64,000 nt of DNA from an uncultured Bacilli bacterium (GTDB taxonomy: Bacteria > Bacillota_I > Bacilli_A > RF39 > UBA660): assembly GCA_934098505.1 (NCBI GenBank), contig CAKOOR010000001.1:382831-446830 (forward strand), in the 5' to 3' direction. The position numbers and the translations under genes are program-made. Under the pieces are notes generated by a model. The model was given only the letters and a program-made list of their open reading frames with translations. It made no database searches and was not told where the DNA came from. Positions 24,316-33,760 of this stretch are shown here, piece by piece. Position 1 is the stretch's first letter, and every line of letters begins with the position of its first letter.

Positions 24316-24404
24316 ATTCACCTCGAACTAAATATTTTTTAATATTAACACTTTTTAACAAGTCGATATTTTATTTTCTCTTTTTTAATTATAGTTTATA
24401 TGAA

Positions 24405-24686
24405 CTATTTTTCTTCTGGATTATTTTTCTTATAATCATATATTTTCTTTCTAAAATTTTTAATACTATATGATTTATACAAAAAATAAGAGCCAAATAT
24501 AAATAAAGCAATAGTTATTATATACATATACCAATCTTCTTTTTTGTAAATGTTGAAAAGAAGATAAATAAGGCCAAGTGCTATACAAAGGATGCCTTCA
24601 ATTCTTATTTTTTTAGATTGATGTTTAATAAATTTGCCTTCTTTGGTTGTGAAATAATCACTATTTGTTTTTTCTTCTTTTTTCAT
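24405..24686 (-). CDS. Small two-helix membrane protein, unknown
   Basis: 93 residues from the ATG at 24686, which has GGTGG 5 bases upstream. A short charged N-terminus is followed by two membrane helices (about 30-48 and 54-72) and a basic tail. No family recognised. Confidence 0.6.
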   Translation of the reverse strand: MKKEEKTNSDYFTTKEGKFIKHQSKKIRIEGILCIALGLIYLLFNIYKKEDWYMYIITIALFIFGSYFLYKSYSIKNFRKKIYDYKKNNPEEK

Positions 24687-24784
24687 AAAACCACCGATCA
24701 CATTATACCATACGATTTTATTATTGCAAAGTAAGACCATCTCAAAAGCACACTTTTATAATGATAAAAAGATTCTTACAAAAC

Positions 24785-24808
24785 AAAAAACCCGTATTTA
24801 GGGCTTTA
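24785..24808 (-). terminator. Terminator of the tRNA operon
   Basis: On the minus strand AAGCCC and GGGTTT form a short stem (one G-T pair) with a 7-base loop, followed by a T-rich run. It begins ~14 bases after tRNA-Glu. Confidence 0.65.
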
Positions 24809-24819
24809 ATTAACAAAAT

Positions 24820-24895
24820 TGGTGACCTGTACGGGATTTGAACCCATGTATGTATGCGTGAAAGGCATATGTGTTAACCGCTTCACCAACAGGCC
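24820..24895 (-). tRNA. tRNA-Glu (anticodon TTC)
   Basis: 76 bases with an encoded CCA. The acceptor arms GGCCTGT and ACAGGTC pair fully. The anticodon stem TATGC/GCATA encloses CTTTCAC, giving anticodon TTC (24860-24862 on the plus strand as GAA). The T-arm carries GGTTCAAATCC. Co-transcribed after tRNA-Ile. Confidence 0.97.
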
Positions 24896-24907
24896 AGTAA
24901 AATAAAA

Positions 24908-24984
<77 letters not shown>

Positions 24985-25004
24985 ATTTCCTTGCTGACTT
25001 CTTA

Positions 25005-25033
25005 ATTTTACTAAATATCATATAGTTTTGCAA
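25005..25033 (-). promoter_or_regulatory. Promoter of the tRNA-Ile/tRNA-Glu operon
   Basis: On the minus strand TTGCAA (25028-25033) and TAAAAT (25005-25010) are separated by 17 bases, about 20 bases before tRNA-Ile. Confidence 0.75.
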
Positions 25034-25240
25034 CTGTTTTTTGCAATTTTTAGCAAATTTTTTTTCTAGTAGGAAAAAATACCTATTTTTCGCAGCATAA
25101 TTTACTTTATGTAACTATCATTTTCTGCTTTTTATATATTTTATATAATTAATAATCATTTCTTTAATAATTATGATTATAATTAACTACTTATAAAAAT
25201 TTTTTTAGTTTGTTTAACTACTTATTTCATATACTTTACT

Positions 25241-25627
25241 ATGAATGAAGATAAATTAAAGACATTAAAAAAAATTGATATTGAATCTTTCATTTGGTTA
25301 ATATATATTTTTTTAGTGTGTTTTAATCTTTACTCTAATTATTTAGAAAAATTATATTTAAAAACTAACCAAAGATTTTATAAGCAAAAGTTTAGACAAA
25401 TTAATAAAATTGTTCTTAGTGTTATTTTGATTATATATATTTATTTTGCTTATTTATCCTTTAAGGACGAAACGACGCTTACACGTTATAAAAATGCTAA
25501 TCCTAAGAAAAAAAGATTAACAGATTTAGTTTTTATTGCTAGTATTTTATTTTTAGTCGGGGGCGTTATTAGTCTTTATGTGGCAACTAAAAGTGATGAT
25601 TTTGATGAAGAATTACCTTTAATTTAA
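25241..25627 (+). CDS. Small three-helix membrane protein, unknown
   Basis: 128 residues with three hydrophobic segments (about 16-33, 55-72 and 95-114) separated by basic loops, and an acidic tail. No family recognised. It has no strong Shine-Dalgarno, converges with the deacetylase and ends 3 bases before that gene's stop. Base use matches its neighbours. Confidence 0.55.
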   Translation: MNEDKLKTLKKIDIESFIWLIYIFLVCFNLYSNYLEKLYLKTNQRFYKQKFRQINKIVLSVILIIYIYFAYLSFKDETTLTRYKNANPKKKRLTDLVFIASILFLVGGVISLYVATKSDDFDEELPLI

Positions 25628-25629
25628 TT

Positions 25630-26523
25630 TTAAGTGGCGTAGCGATAGCTTTTAGTATTTTCTAAGGTTTTACCATTTTTTTGAAACAACTCGTTTACTG
25701 TTACTACTTCATAATTATTCTCTTTTAGGTATGGCAAGATTAATTCTAAAGCTTTGTAAGTGGTAAGATAAGTATCATGCATTAAGATAATATTATTTTC
25801 GGCAACATTGTTAATGAAACGATCGTATATTTTTTGGGCATCTCTTAGTTTCCAATCTAAAGTATCATTATTCCACAAAATGTAAGGACCATAACCTAAT
25901 TTTCGAATATTATTATTGATATTTCCATAAGGCGGGCGCACTAGACTCGGAGTAAACCCGGTCAAATTGTAGACATATTTTTTACTTTTAGTTATTTCTT
26001 CTTCCAAAGTAGCTGGCTTTAAACGGGTAAATGATTTATGAGAATAGCCATGAATACCTATTTCGTTACCGTTATTAAGACTTTCTTTTAAAATATCTTT
26101 ATAATCAAGATTTAATCTACTACCTAGAACGAAAAAGGTAGCATTATAGTTATATTGTTTTAAAAGATTAACAATATCTTTGGTAAATCCACTGGGGCCA
26201 TCATCAAAAGTTAAAGCAACATATTTTTTAGATTCTTTATTTTTATTACTTTGTCCTTGGGACTTACTTTGCGACTGGTCTTGTAATGATGATTCATTGT
26301 CATCTTGCTGATTGCTGTCACTATCAGAAAAATCCTGATTTTCGTATTTTTTATCCTCAGAATTATTCTTATCTTCGTCTATCCCATCTTCTTGTTTTTT
26401 ATTTATACCATCGGCATTTAAATTAGTATTAGATGCCCTACTTTCCTTAATATTTAAAGGAACTGTCAAAAGAAAAAGTCCTAAGAAAAGAATAGCTATA
26501 GTATAACCTGTATTATTTTTCAT
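25630..26523 (-). CDS. Secreted polysaccharide deacetylase
   Basis: About 297 residues. A signal-anchor segment is followed by a ~75-residue linker extremely rich in Asp, Asn, Ser, Gln and Lys, then a NodB-like domain. Motifs are intact: VALTFDDGPSG (catalytic Asp and metal Asp), EIGIHGYSHKSF (two metal His), LVRPPYGN, LDWKLRD and NIILMHDTY. It likely deacetylates peptidoglycan or another N-acetyl glycan outside the cell. Three in-frame ATGs occur; 26523 is chosen because GGTG precedes it and it leads directly into the anchor. A second, differently built deacetylase is at 42681-44096. Confidence 0.9.
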   Translation of the reverse strand: MKNNTGYTIAILFLGLFLLTVPLNIKESRASNTNLNADGINKKQEDGIDEDKNNSEDKKYENQDFSDSDSNQQDDNESSLQDQSQSKSQGQSNKNKESKKYVALTFDDGPSGFTKDIVNLLKQYNYNATFFVLGSRLNLDYKDILKESLNNGNEIGIHGYSHKSFTRLKPATLEEEITKSKKYVYNLTGFTPSLVRPPYGNINNNIRKLGYGPYILWNNDTLDWKLRDAQKIYDRFINNVAENNIILMHDTYLTTYKALELILPYLKENNYEVVTVNELFQKNGKTLENTKSYRYAT

Positions 26524-26633
26524 ACACTTCACCATTTTTATTATGGCTAATTTACTAAATTTTATAAGTAAAATCACTAAATTTCAAAAAATACCATAGA
26601 TAGTGGTACTTTTAGTATGGACACTTAGGAAGA

Positions 26634-27227
26634 TTAATCCGATGATTTTGTTAGACTTAAGGCTTTAGGTTTAACATTATAATTATTGGCTTTTTCTAAA
26701 TGTATATTAGGTTCAATTAAGATTTTACAAAATTTATGATCAGTAGTATACATATAGATGATACTATAGTCCCCGGCATTTAAATCTAAACCCCACATAT
26801 CGGCATAATAATCTCGTAAAACATTAATTATTGTACGATAATCGATATCAGTTAGATTACAATTTTTAATGTTGTACAAATAAAAGATAGTTTCGTCTTC
26901 ATTACTAGCTGCTAAAACAAGGGAATCATTTTTATAGACGTCATTAAAGGAATGAAATTTACATTTTAAGTCAAAGATAGTATTTTCAATAAAGGTTGGA
27001 TGCAAATCAATAATATCGATATTGTTTTTTAAATACTCATAAATACTAGTAACGTTATCAGGTATATTAAATGTATAATATTTTTTATTTTGACAATTAC
27101 CAAGTCCAAAGAAATAGTACTCACCTTTAAAGCCACTAATATTAAAGCGTAATTTCTTAGCTACTATTTCTTCTTTAAGGATTGACACTTTTTTATTATT
27201 TTTTTCAACTTCTAGTATATATTGCAT
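26634..27227 (-). CDS. Hypothetical protein (197 aa)
   Basis: Soluble 197-residue protein with no signal peptide or membrane segment and no recognised motif. Alternating beta-type and polar stretches (GEYYFFGLGNCQNKKYYTF; DYSIIYMYTTDHKFCKILIEP). A good ribosome site (AGGTG) precedes the start. It follows the membrane protein at 27272-28123 closely. Confidence 0.6.
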   Translation of the reverse strand: MQYILEVEKNNKKVSILKEEIVAKKLRFNISGFKGEYYFFGLGNCQNKKYYTFNIPDNVTSIYEYLKNNIDIIDLHPTFIENTIFDLKCKFHSFNDVYKNDSLVLAASNEDETIFYLYNIKNCNLTDIDYRTIINVLRDYYADMWGLDLNAGDYSIIYMYTTDHKFCKILIEPNIHLEKANNYNVKPKALSLTKSSD

Positions 27228-27271
27228 ATAATCACCTAATAATATATATGTAAGATTTTTAATTTCATGTC

Positions 27272-28123
27272 TTAATTTAAAGCTTCAAAGATTTTAATAG
27301 TTTCATAAATTTTTAAAATGATATTGTATTTAGAATAATCTTGTAAGTACCCTTTTAAAATCGTTTTAGCAATACTGGTTTTTTTATTAGTTAAATTTTC
27401 GTACTTTTTTTCTAGAGCATTGCTAACAAAACGAATAGATTCTTCATCGGTAATAAAAGTTTTCGTTTCGACTTGCATAATACCTAATTTAGCTACTTTA
27501 GTTAAGCGACCAAAAAGCAAGTTATCCAATTTTCTTTTTAATTTTGGCGTATTATAGTCTTCATATATTAAGATGGAAAGAACCAATTGACGAATAATGG
27601 AATCATAATCATGCAAAACGTCTTTATATTGCAATTTATATTTTGCATAACTACTTATAATATAATTTTTATCTTGCAAAGCATTATAAGTATTCTCATC
27701 TTTATCATGAACTTTAATCAATTCTTCTATAAGGTTATAAAAATAAATAAAGATAATAAACCAAATAATAGTCTTTATCATATCCATATTAGGAAGAATG
27801 CTGTCAACTTTACTAAAGAGATAATTTTCTAAAAAAAGGCTAAAAATTATTAAAGTACTATATTTTTTCAAAAAGTAATTGATATTAAAACTAGCTTTAT
27901 TATCACGGAAAGCATAATTATAGAAAAGTTCCATAAAGAATTCAAAGACAATAATAATAAAGATATAGTTATATTTTAGGTTATGAAGTTCTAAATAAAA
28001 AGCACATAGAAAAAGATAAAAAATAGGAAATAAAAGATTATCTTTCTTTTTGAACTTTAAGAAGTTTATTAAGAGGAAAAGAATTAATGCCATTAAAAAA
28101 TAGTAAAAAATTAATATCAACAT
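27272..28123 (-). CDS. Hypothetical multi-pass membrane protein
   Basis: About 283 residues. Four to five hydrophobic segments fill the first ~150 residues. The rest is a soluble, charged, helical domain (KYKLQYKDVLHDYDSIIRQL ...) presumably in the cytoplasm. No family recognised. The ATG at 28123 has AGGTG upstream. Probably co-transcribed with the 197-residue gene downstream. Confidence 0.6.
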   Translation of the reverse strand: MLILIFYYFLMALILFLLINFLKFKKKDNLLFPIFYLFLCAFYLELHNLKYNYIFIIIVFEFFMELFYNYAFRDNKASFNINYFLKKYSTLIIFSLFLENYLFSKVDSILPNMDMIKTIIWFIIFIYFYNLIEELIKVHDKDENTYNALQDKNYIISSYAKYKLQYKDVLHDYDSIIRQLVLSILIYEDYNTPKLKRKLDNLLFGRLTKVAKLGIMQVETKTFITDEESIRFVSNALEKKYENLTNKKTSIAKTILKGYLQDYSKYNIILKIYETIKIFEALN

Positions 28124-28185
28124 GGAAATCACCTTGTTAAATATTATAAAGAGTTTTTAGAAAAAAACAAGATAAAACTGCTATT

Positions 28186-28211
28186 TAAAAAAAGCTAGGT
28201 ATATTCTAGCT
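28186..28211 (-). terminator. Terminator after the HD-hydrolase gene
   Basis: On the minus strand AGCTAG (28211-28206) pairs with CTAGCT (28198-28193) around a 7-base loop, followed by seven T. It lies ~86 bases after the HD gene stop. Confidence 0.75.
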
Positions 28212-28296
28212 GTACTGGCTTCATAGTTTTTGGAACTTACATGTTATTAATAAATGAATGATTTTAAGTTATTGATTATAATATTAGTTTTTGCTA

Positions 28297-28902
28297 CTAG
28301 ACCTTTTGCTTACTTACTTTATGCGTTCTTATTCCCACATAATTAGGTAGTTCTTTAATATCTTTAAAGACACTAACGGATACTTTTTTGTCCATAGACG
28401 TAACTATCCAGCCCTCAATATAATGAGGTGGTATGACAGTTAAAGGAAACATATGATATTTAATACTATCTAAAATTCTTTCATTTACCATATCTGGAAA
28501 GTATTTTTTAGCGTTAATAGCAGCTTCTTTACCATGTACAAAGCCATGAAGTTCAGTTAATTTTTTATGCTTTTTAAAATATCTAGTTAAATAAATGGGG
28601 TCAAGTTCATATAACTCTTTATTATATTGCCAAGCTTGCGGATAAAAATCATGAAGAAGCCCAGCAACGGTAGCATCATATACGTTAAGATTATAAAATT
28701 TAGCAACTAAGAATGATTTAAATGATACCATAATAGAATGATTCCAAACAGATGATTCATGGTGCAAGAAAAGTTTACGACGTTGGAATTCATCACTTAA
28801 AAGGATTGGCTCAACAATTTTATACCATTCATTAAAATAAGAACATTTATTAATAAAGTCTAAGTCATCATACACATTAGCATTGTAATACTTAGGTTTC
28901 AT
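28297..28902 (-). CDS. HD-domain phosphohydrolase-like protein
   Basis: 201 residues. HD signature: first His in VWNHSIMVSF, the HD pair in GLLHDFYPQ, HG in GFVHGKEAAINAKKYFP, a later His in IKYHMFPLT and a conserved DKKVS near the end. This set resembles small bacterial HD hydrolases often acting on nucleotides, but the substrate cannot be told. It starts 4 bases inside the 3' end of the YlbL-like gene. Confidence 0.85.
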   Translation of the reverse strand: MKPKYYNANVYDDLDFINKCSYFNEWYKIVEPILLSDEFQRRKLFLHHESSVWNHSIMVSFKSFLVAKFYNLNVYDATVAGLLHDFYPQAWQYNKELYELDPIYLTRYFKKHKKLTELHGFVHGKEAAINAKKYFPDMVNERILDSIKYHMFPLTVIPPHYIEGWIVTSMDKKVSVSVFKDIKELPNYVGIRTHKVSKQKV

Positions 28903-29912
28903 ATTTTTTTCAACTCCTCTATTGCTTCTTTTATGGTAGATACACTAATAATTTTTATATTGTATTTATTTTCAGTAGCTATTTCTTTAGCTTCTTCATA
29001 ATTTTCTTTAGGACATAAGAAGACATCAGCTTTATTTTTAACCGCCCCAATTAGCTTATATTTAACGCCCCCAATTTCACCTACGTTGCCATCAACATCG
29101 ATAGTGCCAGTGCCAATAATTTTTTTGCCGTGACTAATATCTTCTGGTATTAAAGCATTGTAAACACTTAAAGCCATCATTAAACCACCGGAAGGTCCAG
29201 ATTCATTAGATTTTACTTTTATCTCCACTTCTGGGTCTGTTTCTACTTCATAGACATTAGTTAATGAAATTCCAAGTAACTTGCGACCGCTACTTTCATA
29301 TACACGTGAACTAACAGAGATTAACTTTTCATTTCTTAATACCTCAATATTCATTTTAGCACCAATTTCTTTAGAGTCAACTATTTTACGAATATCTTCC
29401 AGATTATCAATGTCATGACCTTCAACCTTTTTTATTTCATCAAATAATTTAAGTTCGGTATCGCTACTATCTAAATAGGTTATTATATGGCGAACATTTT
29501 TGATGTTATACGTCGCATTAGCTTCATTAAAAGCAGCTATTTTAGCGTTGCTGACGGCTTCTTCCATGCTAATTTTATCGCGTTTTTCAGATTCTTTTAA
29601 AGTTTCATCGTCATATTTTACTTGATCTTTACTAATAATATCCCAATTCTTATTTAAATAGCTTAAGCCTAGAAAAATAGGACTAGCTTTGATAACACTA
29701 ACATAGGCCATGCCAAAAGTACCGTTTGTGGCATTATCGGTTGCTATCTCTAGCCTTTTACTTAGATCAATATAATTACCAGGAGTATAGATAAGGTATG
29801 GTGTATCAATAAAAAATAGTAAGAAAATAACCAAAAAGATCACTAAAGTTTTAATATTTTCACGTATGAATTTTTTAGTGTTAGCATAATATTTATTAAT
29901 CAATTGAATCAC
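28899..29912 (-). CDS. ylbL: YlbL/SepM-type membrane serine protease (PDZ plus Lon S16 domain)
   Basis: 337 residues. An N-terminal membrane helix (about 20-37), then DTPYLIYTPG, which is typical of the family, a PDZ domain (about 145-205) and a C-terminal Lon-type protease domain. The catalytic Ser is S241 in ESGPSGG and Lys is K286 in GGVKYKLIGA. Such proteases act outside the membrane; SepM trims a competence peptide in streptococci and YlbL responds to DNA damage in Bacillus. The neighbouring divergent ylbJ homologue mirrors the Bacillus ylbJ-ylbK-ylbL region. Confidence 0.92.
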   Translation of the reverse strand: MIQLINKYYANTKKFIRENIKTLVIFLVIFLLFFIDTPYLIYTPGNYIDLSKRLEIATDNATNGTFGMAYVSVIKASPIFLGLSYLNKNWDIISKDQVKYDDETLKESEKRDKISMEEAVSNAKIAAFNEANATYNIKNVRHIITYLDSSDTELKLFDEIKKVEGHDIDNLEDIRKIVDSKEIGAKMNIEVLRNEKLISVSSRVYESSGRKLLGISLTNVYEVETDPEVEIKVKSNESGPSGGLMMALSVYNALIPEDISHGKKIIGTGTIDVDGNVGEIGGVKYKLIGAVKNKADVFLCPKENYEEAKEIATENKYNIKIISVSTIKEAIEELKKI

Positions 29913-29944
29913 CTTAATTAATTATATCAAAAAAGGATATAGAT

Positions 29945-30802
29945 ATGAAAAAAAATATAGCAATTATTAGTATATCTTTAATATTAGTTTACTTATTATT
30001 TACAAATAATGTTCTGGTTGGTACTTCTATTTTAAATTCTTGCCATCTTTTTTTATCCAAAGTTTTTATTTCTCTTTTTCCTATGTATATTATAAGCAAA
30101 ATTTTAATTAATTATAACTTTCCTTACTATCTTTTTACGATAACGAAATCACATTATATCTATATTTTTATAATGAGTTTACTTAGTGGGACTCCTAATA
30201 ACGCAGTAATTATTAAGGATTTATTGCAAAAAAAATTAATTTCTGCGGAAACTGCCAATCGGTTTATTATGTGCAATTTTTTTATTAATCCCCTATTTTT
30301 ATATACAATGTTAAGTAACTTTTTGCCTCTTAAAATTATTATCTTTATCATCATTATAAGTTATTTAACTAATATTTTTATTTATTGGTTTATCAGGATT
30401 AAAGAAGATAACCCCATTAAGAAAACAAAAGAACTAGGACTAGCGGAAATTTTAGTACAAGAAGTAAGTAAAGCTTCTCAGATATTTCTTAATGTTTTAG
30501 GAATGATAATTATTTTTAATTTGCTAACTTTAATTATTCCTAATAATTTAAAGACATTTACTGGTCTTGTTGAAATTACTAATGGTCTTTCTTTTCTTAT
30601 CCGAAGTAGTATTGCAACTTATTTTAAAGCCATTTTAAGTTTGATTTTTATTAATTTTGGGGGAATATGTATCCTTATGCAAGTTAAAACAGTTATTAAC
30701 GGTAGTGATATTAAAATCAGCAATTACTTATATGGTCGTTTCTGCGCTACTTTCTTAAGTGTCATAGCTTTTATAATATTAACTTTACTCCAGGTTATTT
30801 AA
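29945..30802 (+). CDS. ylbJ: YlbJ-like sporulation-associated membrane protein
   Basis: 285 residues (shorter than Bacillus YlbJ, ~400) with about eight hydrophobic segments. MSLLSGTPNNAVIIKDL and the following NFFINPLFLYTML correspond to the conserved SGxPxNA core of YlbJ/SpoVMA-like nucleoside-recognition-domain proteins. In Bacillus ylbJ is expressed in the mother cell and needed for heat-resistant spores. The ylbL homologue lies directly beside it, divergently. Shine-Dalgarno AAAGGATA is present. Confidence 0.75.
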   Translation: MKKNIAIISISLILVYLLFTNNVLVGTSILNSCHLFLSKVFISLFPMYIISKILINYNFPYYLFTITKSHYIYIFIMSLLSGTPNNAVIIKDLLQKKLISAETANRFIMCNFFINPLFLYTMLSNFLPLKIIIFIIIISYLTNIFIYWFIRIKEDNPIKKTKELGLAEILVQEVSKASQIFLNVLGMIIIFNLLTLIIPNNLKTFTGLVEITNGLSFLIRSSIATYFKAILSLIFINFGGICILMQVKTVINGSDIKISNYLYGRFCATFLSVIAFIILTLLQVI

Positions 30803-31311
30803 TTTTCTTTAGTATAGCCTTCTACTTTGATTTTATAATTAGCATAATAATCAGTTAAAGAAGATGATTTAGGGATAAATAACTTTAGTTCATAGGTATC
30901 TGTAGATTGAGAAACAATTGTTTTGGCAATGATATTGTAACAACCATTTTCATATGAATAACTTTCAAGATTTTTAATGCTGGTATTATTAATGTTAATA
31001 CGTAATTTATCATTTTTACGACCACAAAGGTACAAACGGTAATTATTATCCCCATTATTATTAGTAATGCCTATTATATTGCCAGCTTCTTTTAATGATT
31101 CAACGTCAGTTATTTTATTTAAATCTTTCTTGATAGTATCTTGTAAGTCAACAATTAAACCATTAGTAGTATAAAAACTATGGACACTGTTCTTATAAAG
31201 ATAAGTGCCAATATTAACGGCTAAAATAACAATAATTAAAACAACAATTAAAGCTTTAATAAGCTCCATTAAAATATAATTATTTAAAATTTTTTCATAA
31301 ACAAATTGCAT
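30799..31311 (-). CDS. Hypothetical single-pass membrane protein
   Basis: 170 residues with one N-terminal helix (about 16-38) followed by a ~130-residue polar domain, probably outside the membrane. It contains two cysteines (YRLYLCGRKND; YENGCYNIIAK) that could form a disulphide. The layout is somewhat like a minor pseudopilin, but no prepilin cleavage site is seen. GAGGG precedes the start. It overlaps the ylbJ stop by 4 bases on the opposite strand. Confidence 0.55.
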   Translation of the reverse strand: MQFVYEKILNNYILMELIKALIVVLIIVILAVNIGTYLYKNSVHSFYTTNGLIVDLQDTIKKDLNKITDVESLKEAGNIIGITNNNGDNNYRLYLCGRKNDKLRININNTSIKNLESYSYENGCYNIIAKTIVSQSTDTYELKLFIPKSSSLTDYYANYKIKVEGYTKEN

Positions 31312-31389
31312 ATTTTTAAACCCTCAAGTTTCAAAATGAAACTTTCCTTTTATTCTTTTTTTCTTTAATAATAGTTAGAAAATTATTTT

Positions 31390-32673
31390 TTAGGCTTCTA
31401 TTACCCCGTAAACAGAGTCTTTAGTGGCCTTAGTTATCTTTATATTATAAAATTTATTATGTTCTAATTTTTCATTTACAACGACTTTAAGATAGGTAGA
31501 AGTATGCCCAATTGAGGTTGTATTATTTACCTCTTCAATTAAAACTGCAAAGGTTTTACCAATTTGTTCAGTGTTGTAAGCGAGTTCTAAAGTATCAGAA
31601 AGTTCAATTAAACGTTTAGCACGTTCTTTACGAATATTAACAGGAACTTGATTAGGCATTTTGCCAGCAACAGTTCCAGTACGTTCCGAATATGGGAAGG
31701 TATGAACTTTAGTAAAACCAACTTCTTTTACAAAATCTAAGCACTCTTGAAAATCTGTTTCTGTTTCATTAGGAAAACCGGTAATAACATCTGTTGTAAT
31801 ATTAATATCGGGGACACAAGTACGAATTTCTTTTATTTTAGCAAGAAATTCTTTTTTATTATATTTTCTATTCATTAATTTTAAAATCTTATCACTACCA
31901 GATTGTAAAGGAATATGCATATGGTGACAAACCTTAGTATTTGTTTTTAACATGTTCATGAATTTTTCGTTAAGTTCGGTAACTTCAATACTAGAAATAC
32001 GAATATTTTTTAAGCCTTCGATATCGGACATCGCGTTTATTAAATCTGTTAAATCATGATCAGTACCCCTACCATAAGAACCAGTATGAATACCGGTTAA
32101 AACAATTTCTTGATGACCATTGGCTACTAAAGTTTTAGCTTCTTCTAAAGCTGTATTTAAGTCTTTACTGCGAATATTACCACGCATATAAGGAATTATA
32201 CAGTAAGTACAAAAATTATTACAGCCATCTTGAACCTTTATAAATCCTCTCGTATGGGAAGTGAACTCATCGACTTGCATATCTTCAAATTCTAAATCTC
32301 TTGTGCCGGCAAAATATGTATAAGGAGTTTTATTAATTAAATAATCGTTAATTAAATCAACTATTTTCGATTTACCAGTATTGCCTATTAAAATATCGAT
32401 ATTTAAGTCTTTTAATTCTGCTTGATGATTTTCAGCAGAGCAACCGCAAACCACTAAGATACAATTGGGATTTTCTCTTTTAGCATGGCGAATAAGTTTT
32501 CGTGACTTGCTATCAGCCATATTGGTTACCGAACAAGTATTGATAATAATAATATCGCTTTTTGTTTCTTCATCTTCTTGTTTTTGAAAACCAGATTTTA
32601 TTAATTTTTCTTGCATTACTTCTGATTCATAAGTATTAACTTTGCAACCTAGAGTTATTATTTTAAATGTCAT
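31390..32673 (-). CDS. mtaB: tRNA t6A37 methylthiotransferase MtaB
   Basis: 427 residues. An N-terminal UPF0004 domain has three cluster Cys (TLGCKVNTYES; NTCSVTN; VCGCSAE). A radical SAM core follows (CNNFCTYCIIPYMRG), then a C-terminal TRAM domain (about 370-427). LGCKVN and TYE at the N-terminus distinguish MtaB from MiaB and RimO. It adds a methylthio group to t6A at position 37 of ANN-decoding tRNAs. It adds to the tRNA anticodon-loop genes in this window (trhP1/2, trmR, queH). Confidence 0.95.
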   Translation of the reverse strand: MTFKIITLGCKVNTYESEVMQEKLIKSGFQKQEDEETKSDIIIINTCSVTNMADSKSRKLIRHAKRENPNCILVVCGCSAENHQAELKDLNIDILIGNTGKSKIVDLINDYLINKTPYTYFAGTRDLEFEDMQVDEFTSHTRGFIKVQDGCNNFCTYCIIPYMRGNIRSKDLNTALEEAKTLVANGHQEIVLTGIHTGSYGRGTDHDLTDLINAMSDIEGLKNIRISSIEVTELNEKFMNMLKTNTKVCHHMHIPLQSGSDKILKLMNRKYNKKEFLAKIKEIRTCVPDINITTDVITGFPNETETDFQECLDFVKEVGFTKVHTFPYSERTGTVAGKMPNQVPVNIRKERAKRLIELSDTLELAYNTEQIGKTFAVLIEEVNNTTSIGHTSTYLKVVVNEKLEHNKFYNIKITKATKDSVYGVIEA

Positions 32674-33018
32674 ATTATTCTCTCCTAACTTAATTTAGTA
32701 ACAATTATTTTATCTTTTTTTCAATCAATGTAGCAGTATTCTATCTTACATATCTGGCTAAAGTCAATCATTTTAGATGAATTTATTTAATTTTTTTCTT
32801 AAAGCTACTGGTCTATATAACTAAGGTAATTATAAGTAATATATATAGTAATTGCAAGATTATTTTTTAATAAAGTTTATTTTATTCAAGTTGATATTTT
32901 TTTAAATAGCCTTTACAAATTGAGCTTAAATAGCAATTAATATTTATTTAGCAAACAAAAAGACGTTATAGTTCTTCCTTATAACATCTATTTTTAATTC
33001 CAATTTTGAATACTTATA
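32674..33018. other. Intergenic region between mtaB and the 33019 gene
   Basis: 345 very AT-rich bases. The right part holds the terminator of the 33019-33717 gene (32961-32989). The left part probably contains the mtaB promoter and ribosome site (AGGAG just before the ATG). No credible gene or RNA was seen in the middle. Confidence 0.6.
32961..32989 (-). terminator. Terminator of the 33019-33717 gene
   Basis: On the minus strand AGATGTTATA (32989-32980) pairs with TATAACGTCT (32970-32961), with one G-T pair and a 9-base loop, then a short T run. Confidence 0.75.
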
Positions 33019-33717
33019 CTACTGACGTGGTTTAGCATAATTTGGTACTAATCTTAAAGTTTTATCTTTTTTCTTACCATAAGCCAAGGTTGGTAATGGT
33101 TCATTATTTTGCATAGCACTTGAATATGAGTCTAGATAATTATCATATTTTTTTAAAGTTGATAATTCAGCATCTTTAGTTAATTCACGAAAACTTGCTT
33201 GTTCTAGTTTGTTATTTTGGCTGATAATTTCACAATGATGATGATCTAATTCTTTACTTTTGGTCATAATGCTAGCAATGGTATCTTCTTTTTGATTTTC
33301 ATATTGACTGTACCATTTGTTAGTAACTTTTTTAGCTCGTAAATAATTGTATCTATAGGTCGCTGCTGTTGACAAAAATAAGGCGGCGCCACCAACATAA
33401 ACACCGATAAGTAGTAATGAGGCATTAAAACTTATAAAAAAGGCTGCTGCTAAAATGTACAAAGTCGTAAAGAAAAGAGCACTTTTAATATCATATTTAA
33501 CATTTTTTTGATATTCTAAGACACCTTCTATTTTCTTAGAACTTTTTAACCTTTTGGTTTCTTTTAACCGTTGTTCTTTCGCTTTTTTTTTAGATTTTGG
33601 TGTTAGGGCTAATAAGATTTTATCTATAAAATTATCAAGCTTCTCATCAATTTTATTTAGCTTTTTGGCTCCTAATGCTTCATAAAGTTTAATTTCTATT
33701 TCTTCAATTTTTTTCAT
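33019..33717 (-). CDS. Hypothetical membrane protein with charged flanks
   Basis: 232 residues. A Lys-rich, helical N-terminal ~75 residues (LTPKSKKKAKEQRLKETKRL) precedes two adjacent membrane helices (about 78-97 and 99-118). A ~110-residue cytoplasmic helical domain with an HHH cluster follows. No family recognised. It has its own terminator and a ribosome site (GAAGGAAGAT). Confidence 0.6.
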   Translation of the reverse strand: MKKIEEIEIKLYEALGAKKLNKIDEKLDNFIDKILLALTPKSKKKAKEQRLKETKRLKSSKKIEGVLEYQKNVKYDIKSALFFTTLYILAAAFFISFNASLLLIGVYVGGAALFLSTAATYRYNYLRAKKVTNKWYSQYENQKEDTIASIMTKSKELDHHHCEIISQNNKLEQASFRELTKDAELSTLKKYDNYLDSYSSAMQNNEPLPTLAYGKKKDKTLRLVPNYAKPRQ

Positions 33718-33760
33718 CTTTTATCTTCCTTCTCGTTGTCTTATTCTATAGGAAATAACT

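Noticed and set aside
23990..24331. 113-codon plus-strand frame opposite ruvX
   Set aside because: Antisense shadow of ruvX, which has all catalytic motifs and conserved synteny.
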